32,122 nt of DNA from Roseiconus nitratireducens (GTDB taxonomy: Bacteria > Planctomycetota > Planctomycetia > Pirellulales > Pirellulaceae), in the NCBI RefSeq assembly GCF_008629675.1, contig NZ_VWOX01000031.1:1-32122 (forward strand), read 5' to 3'. The notes under the pieces are model-generated. The model worked only from the letters and a program-made list of their open reading frames with translations, ran no database searches and was not told where the DNA came from. Both the position numbers and the translations under genes were made by a program. Of the stretch, positions 1 to 8,718 are shown piece after piece; the first letter of the stretch is position 1, and each line of letters opens with the position of its first letter.

Positions 1-248
1 GGCGGGAGGGTGCATTTCAGAAAGGCAAGTCTTTTGCCGGCTCGGCTGCACGACATCTCCAAAGAGTGTCAAGCGGAGCGACGGGAGAATTGCCCCTGTC
101 TTTGCTGCGGCGGTGTGGCTGTCGCCGCTTCGCGGCTGGTGGTGTTTGGGTAGCTGTTTCCGTCGGCTCGCGCCGACGGCAGGGAGCTTGCGTCGCTTCG
201 CGACTGGACTCAGCGTGAGGGGGAACTGCTGGACATTCTCGGCGGTCA
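1..248. other. Intergenic stretch, left window edge
   Basis: No convincing coding region is seen in these 248 bases. The stretch lies beyond the 3' end of the minus-strand FG-GAP lipoprotein gene. It holds one inverted copy of repeat family B (157-207) and a second partial copy of the same element at about 114-140, which contains the short palindrome CCGCTTCGCGG. The extreme left edge (GGGAGGGTGCA) resembles the GGAGGGTGAA core of repeat family C. A short plus-strand open frame crosses 113-301, but it reads through the repeat and into the antisense of the next gene, so it is not called. Confidence 0.6.
157..207 (-). repeat. Dispersed repeat family B, copy 1 (inverted)
   Basis: Read on the minus strand, this 51-base element matches the copies at 8545-8595, 29199-29249 and 29323-29373. 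The shared order is CCAGYCGCGA, then GCGACG, CAGCYCCC, and finally the hairpin CCGTCGGC-nnnn-GCCGACGG followed by AAA. The hairpin arms are perfect. It lies just downstream of the minus-strand lipoprotein gene, so it may act as a transcript-end structure, but it has no U-tract. No transposase or terminal structure is associated with it. Confidence 0.7.
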
Positions 249-3200
249 CTACCGCGCCTGCTGCACCAGCGACGTCTGGGTCCGTGTCGGGATCTCGCTA
301 AAGTTTTCAGTGATTCCGTCGGGCCAGGTCACCGAAATGTCGACTCGTTCATCGGCAGCATCGCCCAACCCCAGTTGCAGGATCGATTCGTTGCTGCATT
401 GGTAACCATCGCCGGAAACGCGAAACGCCAAATGCGGACCGTCGGTCGTTTGGACGCTGACGACACTGCCGATCGCGTCGCGAGAACTGCGTCGACCGTG
501 CAGTTCCAACCGGATCCAGTTGGCATTCGATTCGGTTTCGTTGATCAATAGCGCTACGGGTTCTGTTTGGTGCGTCACCGCAAGATCCACCTGGCCGTCT
601 CGATTGGCGTCGATCGTCCATAGCGATCGGCCGACATGGCGTTTGGCAAAATAATCGCCTAGCGAATCGACGTCGACGGATTGATACCCCTGGCTTCCCG
701 CGCGTCGAAACAGCTGCAACGGTTGGTCGTACATCGCGATCTCGTCGCCGCGTGAGAACAGATCGACATGCCCGTTGGTGATCACCAGCTCCAAATCTCC
801 GTCGTTGTCCATGTCGATGGCTTCGGTCCCGAATCCGACCAGGGGAATTGTTGGGCGAGTCAAATTCTCCGCGGCCGTCCGGTCGCGCCAGATGCCGGAA
901 GACGCCTGCAGGTGCAACGTGTTGTATTCGCCATTGAAATTGGTCACGTACAGATCGAAATCCCCGTCGCGATCCAGATCGCCGGTGGCAATGCCCATTG
1001 ATCCTTGAGCGATTCCGCGGTCATCGGCGCCGATCCCACGCACCATCGCCGATTCGGCTAGCGCGAACGATTCTGTCGGGACCCGACTGTAGTAGTGGTT
1101 GTTGGTCATGTCGTTGGCGATGAAGATTTCGTTGCCCTGGTTGCCGTCCATGTTTCCGATGACGATTCCCAATCCGCGGCCGTTCCGATCGGGCTTGGCG
1201 TTCCAGCGGGTCGTGGCATCGGGATAGCCGCCCGACCCGTCATTGGCCAGAAATCGATCGGCAGCTCCCGCGAACAAGACGGGGGTGCAGGAGCGAAGTT
1301 GATCCGTCCCCTTCATCGGGCAGGTGCGGGTGACCGGCTCAAGCCCTTCGCAATAGTTGACAATGACCAGATCCGAAAGTCCGTCGCCATCGACATCGGC
1401 AATCGCACCACTGGAGGACCACTCGTCGGCCGGTCCCGACGCCATCAAGCCACTTGCATCGCGAAACGTTCCGTCGCCGTTGTTGATGTACAAGCGATTG
1501 GGACCGTAATTGAGCACCAACAGATCGGGGAATCCGTCTTCATTCGCGTCGCCAACCGCGACGCCCTGGCCGAACCCTCTGTCATCGATGCCCGCTGACG
1601 CCGCGACCGGCTGGAAGTCCCCATCCACATTGCGGAACAATTCGTTGGGCTCGGAATCCGCTGCCGGCGGTGTTCCACCGGCCGCCACCAGGTACAAGTC
1701 CTCCCACCCGTCGCGGTCGAAATCGATCGTTCCGCCGCCGCAACCGAGCGTTTCGTAAAGCATGATGCCGGGCTGATCCAGCGTGTCGCTGGTTCGTCCA
1801 AAGTATCGCAGGTGACGGGCTTCCGCTTGATCGGACATTTTCCATGACGGCATCACTTCTCCCGCGGTCATCCGTGGACTATCGGACGCATCAACCGGAG
1901 CGTTGCGTTCGGGCCGGGAACTCGAAACGACCTTTTCAATTTCCGGCATTGGAAATTTGACATAGAAGGGGGCGAATTCGGGGTGTCCCTGACGAACTTG
2001 CCAAGGCGTCTCGGCCGACAGTTCGGACAGTAACTCCTTTCGGAACCCCGCCACATCGACGGCATCGTCTTCGGCCAAGGTCATGGCGATCGACGCCCAG
2101 GCCTCCGACTCCCAAAGCCGGCCCAACTGCTGGAGGGTTTGGGCGATGTCCAAAGCGATCGCACGCGAGATCTTTCCCGTTCGCTCGAAGCGATCCTTCA
2201 ACTGTCGAAACCGACTCAACTGTTTGGCCCGCTCGTTCACGGCCTGGACGGTGGCTTCCGGGATCTGCTGCTTGGAACCATTGATTTGCGGCAGCAGCGT
2301 GGCCAGCCGCGTCCAGACCTGGACGACGTCAGGATCGGGACATTGTGTCGCCTGGCCGAAGGCCCGCAATGCCGATTCGAGGTCTCCGCGCCCGCGCGCC
2401 CAGTCGCCGATGGCAATCCAGTAACCCGGGTAGTCTTCAATTCCCGCGGTCTGTTCGGCCGCCCACTGTTCCACTTCGCCGGATCGACCGTCGGCGGCCA
2501 GGGCTTGCCCCAGGATCGCCTGAGCGGGGTGATAGTCCGGATGCTTGGAGGTGATTTCTCTCAGGATCTTGATGGCTTCGTCGTAATCGCCGTCATCGAA
2601 CTCCGACTTTGCCGTGCCCAGCCGGGGACGCAGGTCGTCCGGGTTGCGCTGCACCATCTCCTCCAGCGGATCCGCTTCCAGCCGCCGCATTTCCGTATTG
2701 CTCAGCGTCACCAACAGTTCGACGTCGAACAGCCGGGATCGAATCAATTGTTTGCCGTGAGGGATGGCGGAGATCCGATCGTCGGCGCCGGCGTACAAAT
2801 CGAAAAGCCACCGTCGGTTTTCCGTTTGATCTGGCTGGGCAGCGATTGCCCGCTCCAGAAACGCCAAGCCGTCGTAGAAGCGACCGACGCCGACCAACGC
2901 GATCACCGCCTGGCGGACTCGCATCGGAGTCGCGAACGATTCGACTTCGCAGGCACGGCACAGATATTCCGCGGCTTCCTGCAGGTGGCCGGTTTCGTGT
3001 GCCGCCCGCCCCATCAAAGCCCACGTGTCAGCTTCGAAGCTTGGCGATGGGCCGTTTTCTTCGGACGCCGCGCCAGAATCTTCCCGCAACAGATACCCGG
3101 TGACCGTCCAAGCCTTTTCCCAGCGTCGTTCACGGATGGCCAGCTTCAGTGTGCCGACCGGATTGATGAGGTCCGTTTCCGACAGCCCCGGCACGGAGGC

Positions 3201-3317
3201 CGCGCCCCCGCGGACGTCACCTCCCGAATCGGAATCGTTTTGACGGCACCCAGGCAGTGCGAACGCCACCGCGGCCAAAAACACGGCTGCGATGGATTTG
3301 CCAAACGCGGCAGTCAT
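249..3317 (-). CDS. TPR / FG-GAP (VCBS) / ASPIC-UnbV lipoprotein
   Basis: A predicted 1022-residue surface or periplasmic lipoprotein of the type common in Planctomycetes. The start at 3317 is chosen because a signal peptide begins there, with lipobox ALPGC and Cys24 as the likely lipidated residue, and because GAGGGAG lies about 9 bases upstream. The frame stays open for another 63 codons upstream, but that part is not signal-like. Residues of about 90-480 have the helix-pair composition of TPR repeats. The second half carries a series of FG-GAP/VCBS calcium-loop motifs (DFDRDGWEDL, DANEDGFPDL, DVDGDGLSDL, DMDNDGDLEL, DANRDGQVDL), expected to form a beta-propeller. The last 90 residues match the ASPIC/UnbV domain (NWIRLELHG...RDAIG...SGDGYQCS). 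The substrate is unknown; a binding or scaffolding role is inferred. It is divergent from another FG-GAP lipoprotein. Confidence 0.9.
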   Translation of the reverse strand: MTAAFGKSIAAVFLAAVAFALPGCRQNDSDSGGDVRGGAASVPGLSETDLINPVGTLKLAIRERRWEKAWTVTGYLLREDSGAASEENGPSPSFEADTWALMGRAAHETGHLQEAAEYLCRACEVESFATPMRVRQAVIALVGVGRFYDGLAFLERAIAAQPDQTENRRWLFDLYAGADDRISAIPHGKQLIRSRLFDVELLVTLSNTEMRRLEADPLEEMVQRNPDDLRPRLGTAKSEFDDGDYDEAIKILREITSKHPDYHPAQAILGQALAADGRSGEVEQWAAEQTAGIEDYPGYWIAIGDWARGRGDLESALRAFGQATQCPDPDVVQVWTRLATLLPQINGSKQQIPEATVQAVNERAKQLSRFRQLKDRFERTGKISRAIALDIAQTLQQLGRLWESEAWASIAMTLAEDDAVDVAGFRKELLSELSAETPWQVRQGHPEFAPFYVKFPMPEIEKVVSSSRPERNAPVDASDSPRMTAGEVMPSWKMSDQAEARHLRYFGRTSDTLDQPGIMLYETLGCGGGTIDFDRDGWEDLYLVAAGGTPPAADSEPNELFRNVDGDFQPVAASAGIDDRGFGQGVAVGDANEDGFPDLLVLNYGPNRLYINNGDGTFRDASGLMASGPADEWSSSGAIADVDGDGLSDLVIVNYCEGLEPVTRTCPMKGTDQLRSCTPVLFAGAADRFLANDGSGGYPDATTRWNAKPDRNGRGLGIVIGNMDGNQGNEIFIANDMTNNHYYSRVPTESFALAESAMVRGIGADDRGIAQGSMGIATGDLDRDGDFDLYVTNFNGEYNTLHLQASSGIWRDRTAAENLTRPTIPLVGFGTEAIDMDNDGDLELVITNGHVDLFSRGDEIAMYDQPLQLFRRAGSQGYQSVDVDSLGDYFAKRHVGRSLWTIDANRDGQVDLAVTHQTEPVALLINETESNANWIRLELHGRRSSRDAIGSVVSVQTTDGPHLAFRVSGDGYQCSNESILQLGLGDAADERVDISVTWPDGITENFSEIPTRTQTSLVQQAR

Positions 3318-3598
3318 CGGCCGGCTCCCTCGGGTGCCGGGGGCAGCATCACAGCGACCCGGCTTCGCGTCGTCAAAGACGACGGGGGCTGGAACCGACG
3401 GATCGGCCTCCGCCGTGACGGCGTCGGGGAATGTTGCGGCGATCGGAACAGTTGGGAACAACGCGGGTTTCATCGGTGGGATCATCAGGCCGGTCGTGGC
3501 GGGCAACGCAGACGCCCGTGGAGGTTCATGGTAGCAACAATTGGCAATCGAACCGCCTTCGGGTGGGCGGACAAATCGTGTTCGGGAATTGGGCCGTT

Positions 3599-3607
3599 TG
3601 CTATAAC
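3599..3607 (+). promoter_or_regulatory. Candidate extended -10 promoter for the rightward lipoprotein gene
   Basis: The sequence TGCTATAAC matches the extended -10 form TGnTATAAT in eight of nine defined or free positions. No good -35 is seen at 16-18 bases, which is tolerated for extended -10 promoters in bacteria with sigma-70. Transcription would begin near 3614, giving a leader of about 240 bases that includes the inverted repeat at 3642-3671. Sigma-factor preferences in this organism are unknown, so this is a motif-level call. Confidence 0.35.
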
Positions 3608-3641
3608 GACACGTACGGACTTCAGGTCGGTGTTGGGACTG

Positions 3642-3671
3642 GCAATTCGCGGTTTACAGATCGCGAATTGC
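3642..3671. promoter_or_regulatory. Perfect 10-bp inverted repeat in divergent spacer
   Basis: Arms GCAATTCGCG (3642-3651) and CGCGAATTGC (3662-3671) are exact reverse complements around a 10-base loop. No T-tract follows, and the two neighbouring genes point away from it, so a terminator is unlikely. It would be either a dimeric operator or a leader hairpin about 30 bases downstream of the candidate start of transcription for the plus-strand gene. Confidence 0.5.
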
Positions 3672-3853
3672 GATTTCGACTGTAGGACGGGATCTTCCAA
3701 GTGGACAAAAGCAGGTCCTGGAAAGTTTGACGCCTACCGCCTTCGCGTACAGCGCGGTATCGCAGTTTTATTCTCTCCGATCCGGCAGGGGGGCCGCCCC
3801 CCTTCAATCGACCGGCGAATCCGTTTGAAACCAAATCTTTGACAATCCATCGC

Positions 3854-5464
3854 ATGTTCCATCACCCGCTCGACCAGTTCCGCCATTTCGGGTTGATCGT
3901 CGCGGCTCTGGTCCTTTTTTTGCCAGGCTGCAGCTCTGAATCCGATCGCCCGACCGAACCGGTGAGCGCTGACCAGGCGACGGAAGTCAGCTTGTCGGCC
4001 GAAGACAAAGCGTTCATTGCGAAAATTGAACCGTCGATCCGGGCCTTCTGCGGGGACTGTCACGCGGTTCCGCGACCGGCCAGCTCGCCGGCGGGCGAAT
4101 GGCAGATGGAAATCGAACAGGGATTCATGCTGTACGGTCAATCGGGCCGAGATGATCTGATCATTCCCCATTACGATGACGTCCTGCGGTACTTCAAATC
4201 GCAGGCGCCCAGCAAATTGACGTTGTTCGAAGGGGCGACCGGCTACCCCAAGGCACCGATCCATCACTCGGTCACGTCGGCATCGAATGTTCCGTCGGAC
4301 CGACCACGGGCCCGCCCGCCGGCGGTGACCAACGTGCAGTGGACGGACTTGAAATTGGATTCGCTGCCAGGACCCTCGCTGGTTTTTTGCGACATCGGGA
4401 CGGGGACGATCAACGCTTACTGGCCCAACGAGCCCGAGCGTGGGGTTCACCGTCTGGGGACGGTGTTGCAGCCGGTTCATGTTCAACCGACCGATTTGGA
4501 CCAGGACGAAGTGCCGGACTTGTTGGTTGCCGACATCGGCGAATTCGACGCGGACGATAGCGATCTGGGCCGCGTGGTTTGGCTGCGTCGCGACCCCGAG
4601 ACGGAGAAATACAGCAAGCACGTTCTGGCCGAAGGGCTCGGGCGCGTGGCCGACGCTCGCACGGGGGACTTCGATGGTGATGGCGATACCGATGTGTTGA
4701 TTGCTGCCTTCGGTTGGCGGACCACGGGAGCCACGTTGCTGTTGGAGAATACCGGTCCGTCCGATGAAGGGCTGCCTGAATTCCAGTCGCGGGTGATCGA
4801 CGATCGCCATGGTCCGGTGCATGTGCCGCCGGTCGACTTCGACGGTGATGGCGACCTGGACTTCATCGCGTTGATCAGCCAAGAACACGAACGGGTCGAA
4901 CTGTTTCGCAACGATGGCAGCGGCCAGTTCAATCCGGAGGTGATTTGGAAGGCTCCCGACCCCGCCTATGGCAGCAGCGGAATTGAACTGGTGGATCTGG
5001 ACGATGACGGCGATATGGACGTCTTGTACACCAACGGTGACTCGTTCGACCGCGGTGCCAAGCCGCACCACAGCGTTCAATGGTTGGAGAACACCGGAAC
5101 ATTGCCGATGACGCGACACGAGCTGTGCCACATGCCGGGTGCGCTGAATGCCACGGCCGGAGATTTTGATGGGGACGGTGACAAGGATGTGATCGCCGTG
5201 TCGTTGCTGGCGCCCAGCGGTACCGAATCTTGGTTGAAGCTGGACACGTCGTCGATCGTCATGCTGGTGCAGGACGATCAAGGAAATTTCCAGCCGACCA
5301 AAATCGAAGGCCGAGCTCACAATCACATCTCCGTGGCGAAGGGTGACTTCAACGGCGACGGCAAACTGGACTTTGCCGTCGGCAATTTCTTGCGTCCCTC
5401 CGGCAGCGGTCCGACGCCGGCCATGCTGGAGCAACCGGATCTTCTGATCTGGCAATCTCGCTAA
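3854..5464 (+). CDS. FG-GAP/VCBS-repeat lipoprotein with CxxCH motif
   Basis: A predicted 536-residue lipoprotein. The ATG at 3854 is preferred; a TTG five codons upstream (3839) is possible, and neither has a clear ribosome-binding site. The signal peptide ends in lipobox FLPGC, giving Cys26 as the lipid anchor. Residues 66-70 read CGDCH, a c-type haem attachment motif, followed by a methionine-containing stretch (EWQME...GFMLYG), so a small cytochrome c domain at about 50-120 is likely. The rest carries six FG-GAP/VCBS acidic loops (for example DFDGDGDTDV, DFDGDGDLDF, DLDDDGDMDV, DFDGDGDKDV, DFNGDGKLDF), predicted to fold as a calcium-stabilised beta-propeller. Electron transfer is inferred from the haem motif only. 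The divergent partner gene has the same propeller type without a haem motif. Confidence 0.88.
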   Translation: MFHHPLDQFRHFGLIVAALVLFLPGCSSESDRPTEPVSADQATEVSLSAEDKAFIAKIEPSIRAFCGDCHAVPRPASSPAGEWQMEIEQGFMLYGQSGRDDLIIPHYDDVLRYFKSQAPSKLTLFEGATGYPKAPIHHSVTSASNVPSDRPRARPPAVTNVQWTDLKLDSLPGPSLVFCDIGTGTINAYWPNEPERGVHRLGTVLQPVHVQPTDLDQDEVPDLLVADIGEFDADDSDLGRVVWLRRDPETEKYSKHVLAEGLGRVADARTGDFDGDGDTDVLIAAFGWRTTGATLLLENTGPSDEGLPEFQSRVIDDRHGPVHVPPVDFDGDGDLDFIALISQEHERVELFRNDGSGQFNPEVIWKAPDPAYGSSGIELVDLDDDGDMDVLYTNGDSFDRGAKPHHSVQWLENTGTLPMTRHELCHMPGALNATAGDFDGDGDKDVIAVSLLAPSGTESWLKLDTSSIVMLVQDDQGNFQPTKIEGRAHNHISVAKGDFNGDGKLDFAVGNFLRPSGSGPTPAMLEQPDLLIWQSR

Positions 5465-5629
5465 TCGCGCCAAGCCCTCCAGACCGCACACTTTCGTTGT
5501 CTTTGGGCATCATTCGATGTTGCGTTTTCGCATCATCCCCCCAATCCGCGTGCTAGGGTTCGATGGACGGGGTCTGCATGCGCGCTTCCGCCGCGGCACC
5601 TCCGTTCCGCAATCTTCGTCCTTCCACGG

Positions 5630-8497
5630 ATGCCTTCCAACGCGGCCCCTAGCGAATCCATGTCCGACCATCCATCACCCTCACCGCAATTCGGGATCCA
5701 TGCTTCGGCATCCCCGTCGGCGTCAAGGCGTGACGGCTGTCGTGGGCTTAAGATTTGGGTTTTGCTGTTGGTCATCCTGATTCCTCTGGGGGGTTGCTCT
5801 CGGCTGCGTCTGCCGGCCGTCGATCCGACCGGTCAGAAAATCTTCTCGCCGTTGCCGACGACAACCGGTCTGGCACTTCCGGACTTTGGGCATGCCGGCC
5901 ACAAGCACAAACTCTTTCACAAGTTCGGCGATCCGCTGAACCTGAATCCGTTCTCGATCCCGGAGCCCGCGTTCGTCGAACCGGCTGCCCCGCCGGAATG
6001 CCTGACGCCGCTCCCCGCGACCTCCGTGCCTCCGCAAACGTCGGTCGGCGGTGCGTCGACCGAACCCTGCGTCCCCAGTGCGCCTTGCCCGGGCGACTGT
6101 AAGGACGGTCCGCCCGCGGTGTTGCTGGGCAATGAATGCCACATGAAGGACCTGTGCCATCTTCCCGAACGGGGAAAGCGAGGTTGCATCTTGCTGTCAC
6201 CTCAGAAAATCGTCGCGCCTGTTGGCGGCGAAGTGGTTTTGCTGTCGGGAATTTGCGGCACCGACGGCTACCTGCAGATGGGGGAACCGTTGGAATGGAT
6301 GCTGACGCCCGACAGCGTCGGAACATTCATCGAAGTGGGCAATGACGATCCCGGATTGCTGCACAAGCTTGCCCGCGTCAAGAAAGCATCCAAACAGGAC
6401 CCGTCGTATGCGTTTGGGGTCACCAGCACCAAACGCGCGAAAATCACACGCGGGAACATGAATCCCGGCGACGACGTCCAACTGGAAAAAGGACAGACCT
6501 GGTTGACGATCAGCAGCCCCAGCGAAGGCACCAGTCGGGTCACCGTACTGGCACCGGAAAGCGAATGCTGGGATCAACGCAAAGCGACGGCGACGATCTA
6601 CTGGGTCGACGCGCGTTGGCAGTATCCGGGAACGCAGATCGTTCCCGCCGGCACCCCGGTCGAGTTGAACACGCGCGTGACACGTGCCGAAGGAACACTG
6701 CCGGCACGGGGTTGGAAGGTGCGTTACGAGATCATGCAACCCGACTTGGCAACCTTCGCGGGCACCGGTGGTTCCTCGTACGTCGAAGCCACCGTCGATG
6801 ACGGCGGCAACGCCACGGTGCAATTGGTCCCCACGCCCGGGACGGCGGGAACCGCGACGATCAACATGCAAATCATTCGACCCGGCGGCGAGACCGATAA
6901 CATTCCAACGTTGACGCTCAGCCAGGGGCAAACATTTGTCCGCTGGAGTTCGCCCCAGTTGGCTCTGCGGGCCGGCGCCCCCGCCGTCGCCACCTATGGC
7001 TCCCCGGTGCAGGTCGTCGCCAACGTTTCCAATCCGGGTGATCAGCCGGCCAACAATGTTCGGGTGACGATGCAGATTCCCAGCCGCGTCCAGGCCTCCA
7101 GCCCGGACTCGTTTGCCACCAACACGCCCGGTGCGATCGTGTGGGAAATCGGGACCATCCCGCCGCAAACGCAGTTGGACCTGTTTGCGAACGTCACCAC
7201 CGAATCACCCATGCGGCTGACGTTCGAGGCGCGTGGCGAAGGCGAGCTGTTTGCGACCGACACGGTGGCCATTGACGTCTACCGTCCGTCCTTGGTGCTC
7301 AGCGTCTCTCCGGAGCAGGAGCGTTACGAAGTCGGTGACGCCGTCACCTACAACATCGACGTCCGCAACACCGGGGATCGGCCGTTGGAGAATGTGCAAC
7401 TGGTCGCGACCGGCGACTCCGGCATGTTGCATGAGAGCAATGAACGGACCGTTCGCAAGCCAAAGACCGATGGTCCGCTGCAACCCGGAGCGGTGTGGCC
7501 CGTTGCCGTCACGTTCATTGCCACCGACCCCGGCCGCCGCTGCATCGACGTGGAAGCCACCGCCGATGCCGGCCAGCGTGCGACCAGCGAGTCTTGTGTC
7601 ACCGTGATCAATCGGCCCGTCCCGACGCCCGCGGTGACCGCCACACTGAACGGTCGCGCTCAGACCTCCGTCGGTGCGACGCCGCTATTCCGCGGTGTGG
7701 TCGGCAATACCGGTCAGGTCCCGTTGCAAAACGTCAAGGTGGTGATGGTCTACGACGCCCAACTGAAACCCTTGGGAGCCACCGAAGATTTCTTGGGAAA
7801 TGTCGAACCGGGACGCTACCTGGTCCAGTGGACGATCCCAAGATTGGACCCGGGAAACAGTCAGGTTTTGGAAGCACAATTCGAAGCGATCGGGACCAGC
7901 CCCCGAAGCACGGTCGTGATGACGGTGGAGTCCGATGAAGGCGCCCGGGCCAGCCAGCGATTGGAATTCGAAATCCTGCCCGGCGCGGCAGTCCAACCAC
8001 CGCCGTCCCAGCCGGACGCTCTGCCCCCGGCCATGCCGCCGCCAAGGATCCCGTCGGGACCGGCTCCCATCCCGACTCCCGAGCAGCCGGCAACTCCGCC
8101 GCCCGCGGCGCCCGAACCGGAACCTCAGGCGTTGGACTTGAACCTCACCGGTCCGACCGCACCGGTTTCGGCCAACCAGCCGATTCGATATCGGTTGGCC
8201 GTGACCAACCCGTCCCAAACACCCGACAGCGTCGTTAGCATTCGGTTCAATCTGCCTTCCGGCGTGCAAATCCAACGAATCACGCAGCAGCGCAGTCCGG
8301 AGCTGGGTTCCTTCGAGGTGAATGCCGGCCAGGTCTACCTTGCCGACATCCGATCGATGCGACCGGGCGAAACGATCACCTATGAGATCGTGTTGGTCAG
8401 CAACCAACCCCAGACCTTCGACCTGCAAGTCGAAGCGGTCAGTCGCGGAAAGCCCTTGGGCGCCCGAGCGGTGATTCGAACCGTCGTGTCGCCGTAA
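5630..8497 (+). CDS. DUF11 / CARDB-type repeat lipoprotein
   Basis: A predicted envelope lipoprotein of 955 residues, or 945 if the ATG at 5660 is used; neither start has a ribosome-binding site. A hydrophobic segment KIWVLLLVILIPLGGC gives lipobox LGGC, with Cys56 as the anchor. A Cys/Pro-rich region (about 110-185) with several CxxC-like spacings is followed by an Ig-like region, then at least three repeats of the DUF11/conserved-repeat type (PVQVVANVSNPGDQPANNV, DAVTYNIDVRNTGDRPLENV, PLFRGVVGNTGQVPLQNV). A strongly proline-rich linker (about 780-840) leads to a last DUF11 repeat (PIRYRLAVTNPSQTPDSV). Such proteins are usually structural surface or adhesion proteins; no enzyme motif is seen. 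A strong hairpin follows seven bases after the stop codon. Confidence 0.85.
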   Translation: MPSNAAPSESMSDHPSPSPQFGIHASASPSASRRDGCRGLKIWVLLLVILIPLGGCSRLRLPAVDPTGQKIFSPLPTTTGLALPDFGHAGHKHKLFHKFGDPLNLNPFSIPEPAFVEPAAPPECLTPLPATSVPPQTSVGGASTEPCVPSAPCPGDCKDGPPAVLLGNECHMKDLCHLPERGKRGCILLSPQKIVAPVGGEVVLLSGICGTDGYLQMGEPLEWMLTPDSVGTFIEVGNDDPGLLHKLARVKKASKQDPSYAFGVTSTKRAKITRGNMNPGDDVQLEKGQTWLTISSPSEGTSRVTVLAPESECWDQRKATATIYWVDARWQYPGTQIVPAGTPVELNTRVTRAEGTLPARGWKVRYEIMQPDLATFAGTGGSSYVEATVDDGGNATVQLVPTPGTAGTATINMQIIRPGGETDNIPTLTLSQGQTFVRWSSPQLALRAGAPAVATYGSPVQVVANVSNPGDQPANNVRVTMQIPSRVQASSPDSFATNTPGAIVWEIGTIPPQTQLDLFANVTTESPMRLTFEARGEGELFATDTVAIDVYRPSLVLSVSPEQERYEVGDAVTYNIDVRNTGDRPLENVQLVATGDSGMLHESNERTVRKPKTDGPLQPGAVWPVAVTFIATDPGRRCIDVEATADAGQRATSESCVTVINRPVPTPAVTATLNGRAQTSVGATPLFRGVVGNTGQVPLQNVKVVMVYDAQLKPLGATEDFLGNVEPGRYLVQWTIPRLDPGNSQVLEAQFEAIGTSPRSTVVMTVESDEGARASQRLEFEILPGAAVQPPPSQPDALPPAMPPPRIPSGPAPIPTPEQPATPPPAAPEPEPQALDLNLTGPTAPVSANQPIRYRLAVTNPSQTPDSVVSIRFNLPSGVQIQRITQQRSPELGSFEVNAGQVYLADIRSMRPGETITYEIVLVSNQPQTFDLQVEAVSRGKPLGARAVIRTVVSP

Positions 8498-8503
8498 TGC
8501 ACG

Positions 8504-8529
8504 CGTTCCTCCTCAAGGGAGGAGGAACG
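8504..8529 (+). terminator. Hairpin after the DUF11 lipoprotein gene
   Basis: Arms CGTTCCTCCTC (8504-8514) and GAGGAGGAACG (8519-8529) form an uninterrupted 11-bp stem with a 4-base loop. It begins seven bases beyond the TAA stop codon. There is no T-run after the stem, so it is a terminator-like or 3'-end-protecting hairpin, not a canonical intrinsic terminator. It separates this gene from the convergent enolase gene. Confidence 0.6.
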
Positions 8530-8544
8530 ACAACCGTCTGGCTC

Positions 8545-8595
8545 CCAGTCGCGAGGCGACGCCAGCTCCCTGCCGTCGGCGTCAGCCGACGGAAA
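8545..8595 (+). repeat. Dispersed repeat family B, copy 2
   Basis: This copy reads CCAGTCGCGA, GGCGACGCCAGCTCCC, then the hairpin CCGTCGGC-GTCA-GCCGACGG followed by AAA. It matches copy 1 (157-207, inverted) at most positions, and the copies at 29199 and 29323. It lies in the convergent spacer between the DUF11 gene and enolase, followed about 45 bases later by an element of family C. The copy at 29199 is followed by a family C element at a similar distance. Confidence 0.75.
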
Positions 8596-8640
8596 CCGCG
8601 TCGGCGAAGAGACGGACAATCCTCCCCTCACTGCCGCTCA

Positions 8641-8687
8641 ACCCTCCTTGGAAAGAAGGGTGAAGCAAAATCGGCACCACCTCCGAG
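8641..8687 (+). repeat. Repeat family C, copy 1
   Basis: The core ACCCTCCTTGGAAAGAAGGG is followed by TGAAGCAAAA and ends near CCACCTCC. A closely similar element lies at 29281-29322, and its tail (GGGTGAA...ACCTCC) recurs at 12001-12027. The core can form an imperfect hairpin. Its repeated position next to family B suggests that B plus C is one composite repeat of about 125-145 bases. Confidence 0.6.
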
Positions 8688-8694
8688 CGGAAAG

Positions 8695-8711
8695 CTGAGG
8701 CGGCCTCTCAG
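8695..8711 (-). terminator. Short hairpin beyond the enolase gene
   Basis: Read on the minus strand, CTGAG and CTCAG pair, extended by one G-C pair past a bulged A, with a four-base loop. It begins about eight bases downstream of the enolase stop codon. No U-tract follows, so its role as a terminator is only suggested by its place. Confidence 0.3.
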
Positions 8712-8718
8712 GCAGGCG

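Larger units (their letters stand above)
3318..3853. other. Divergent intergenic region between two FG-GAP lipoprotein genes
   Basis: This 536-base spacer separates two outward-facing lipoprotein genes, so it should contain promoters in both directions. A plus-strand extended -10 candidate lies at 3599-3607 and a perfect 10-bp inverted repeat at 3642-3671; both are listed separately. The rightmost part (about 3700-3850) shows no clear ribosome-binding site. Long open frames across the region on either strand are antisense continuations without homology. Confidence 0.6.

Noticed and set aside
2139..3842. Plus-strand open frame of 567 codons across the TPR/FG-GAP lipoprotein gene
   Set aside because: It is antisense to a gene with signal peptide and recognisable domains, has no homology pattern, and is explained by the lack of stop codons in GC-rich antisense DNA.
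3734..5491. Minus-strand open frame of 585 codons across the CxxCH FG-GAP gene
   Set aside because: Antisense to the real lipoprotein; its sequence is Arg/His/Val-rich in the way of reverse-complement translations and shows no domain.
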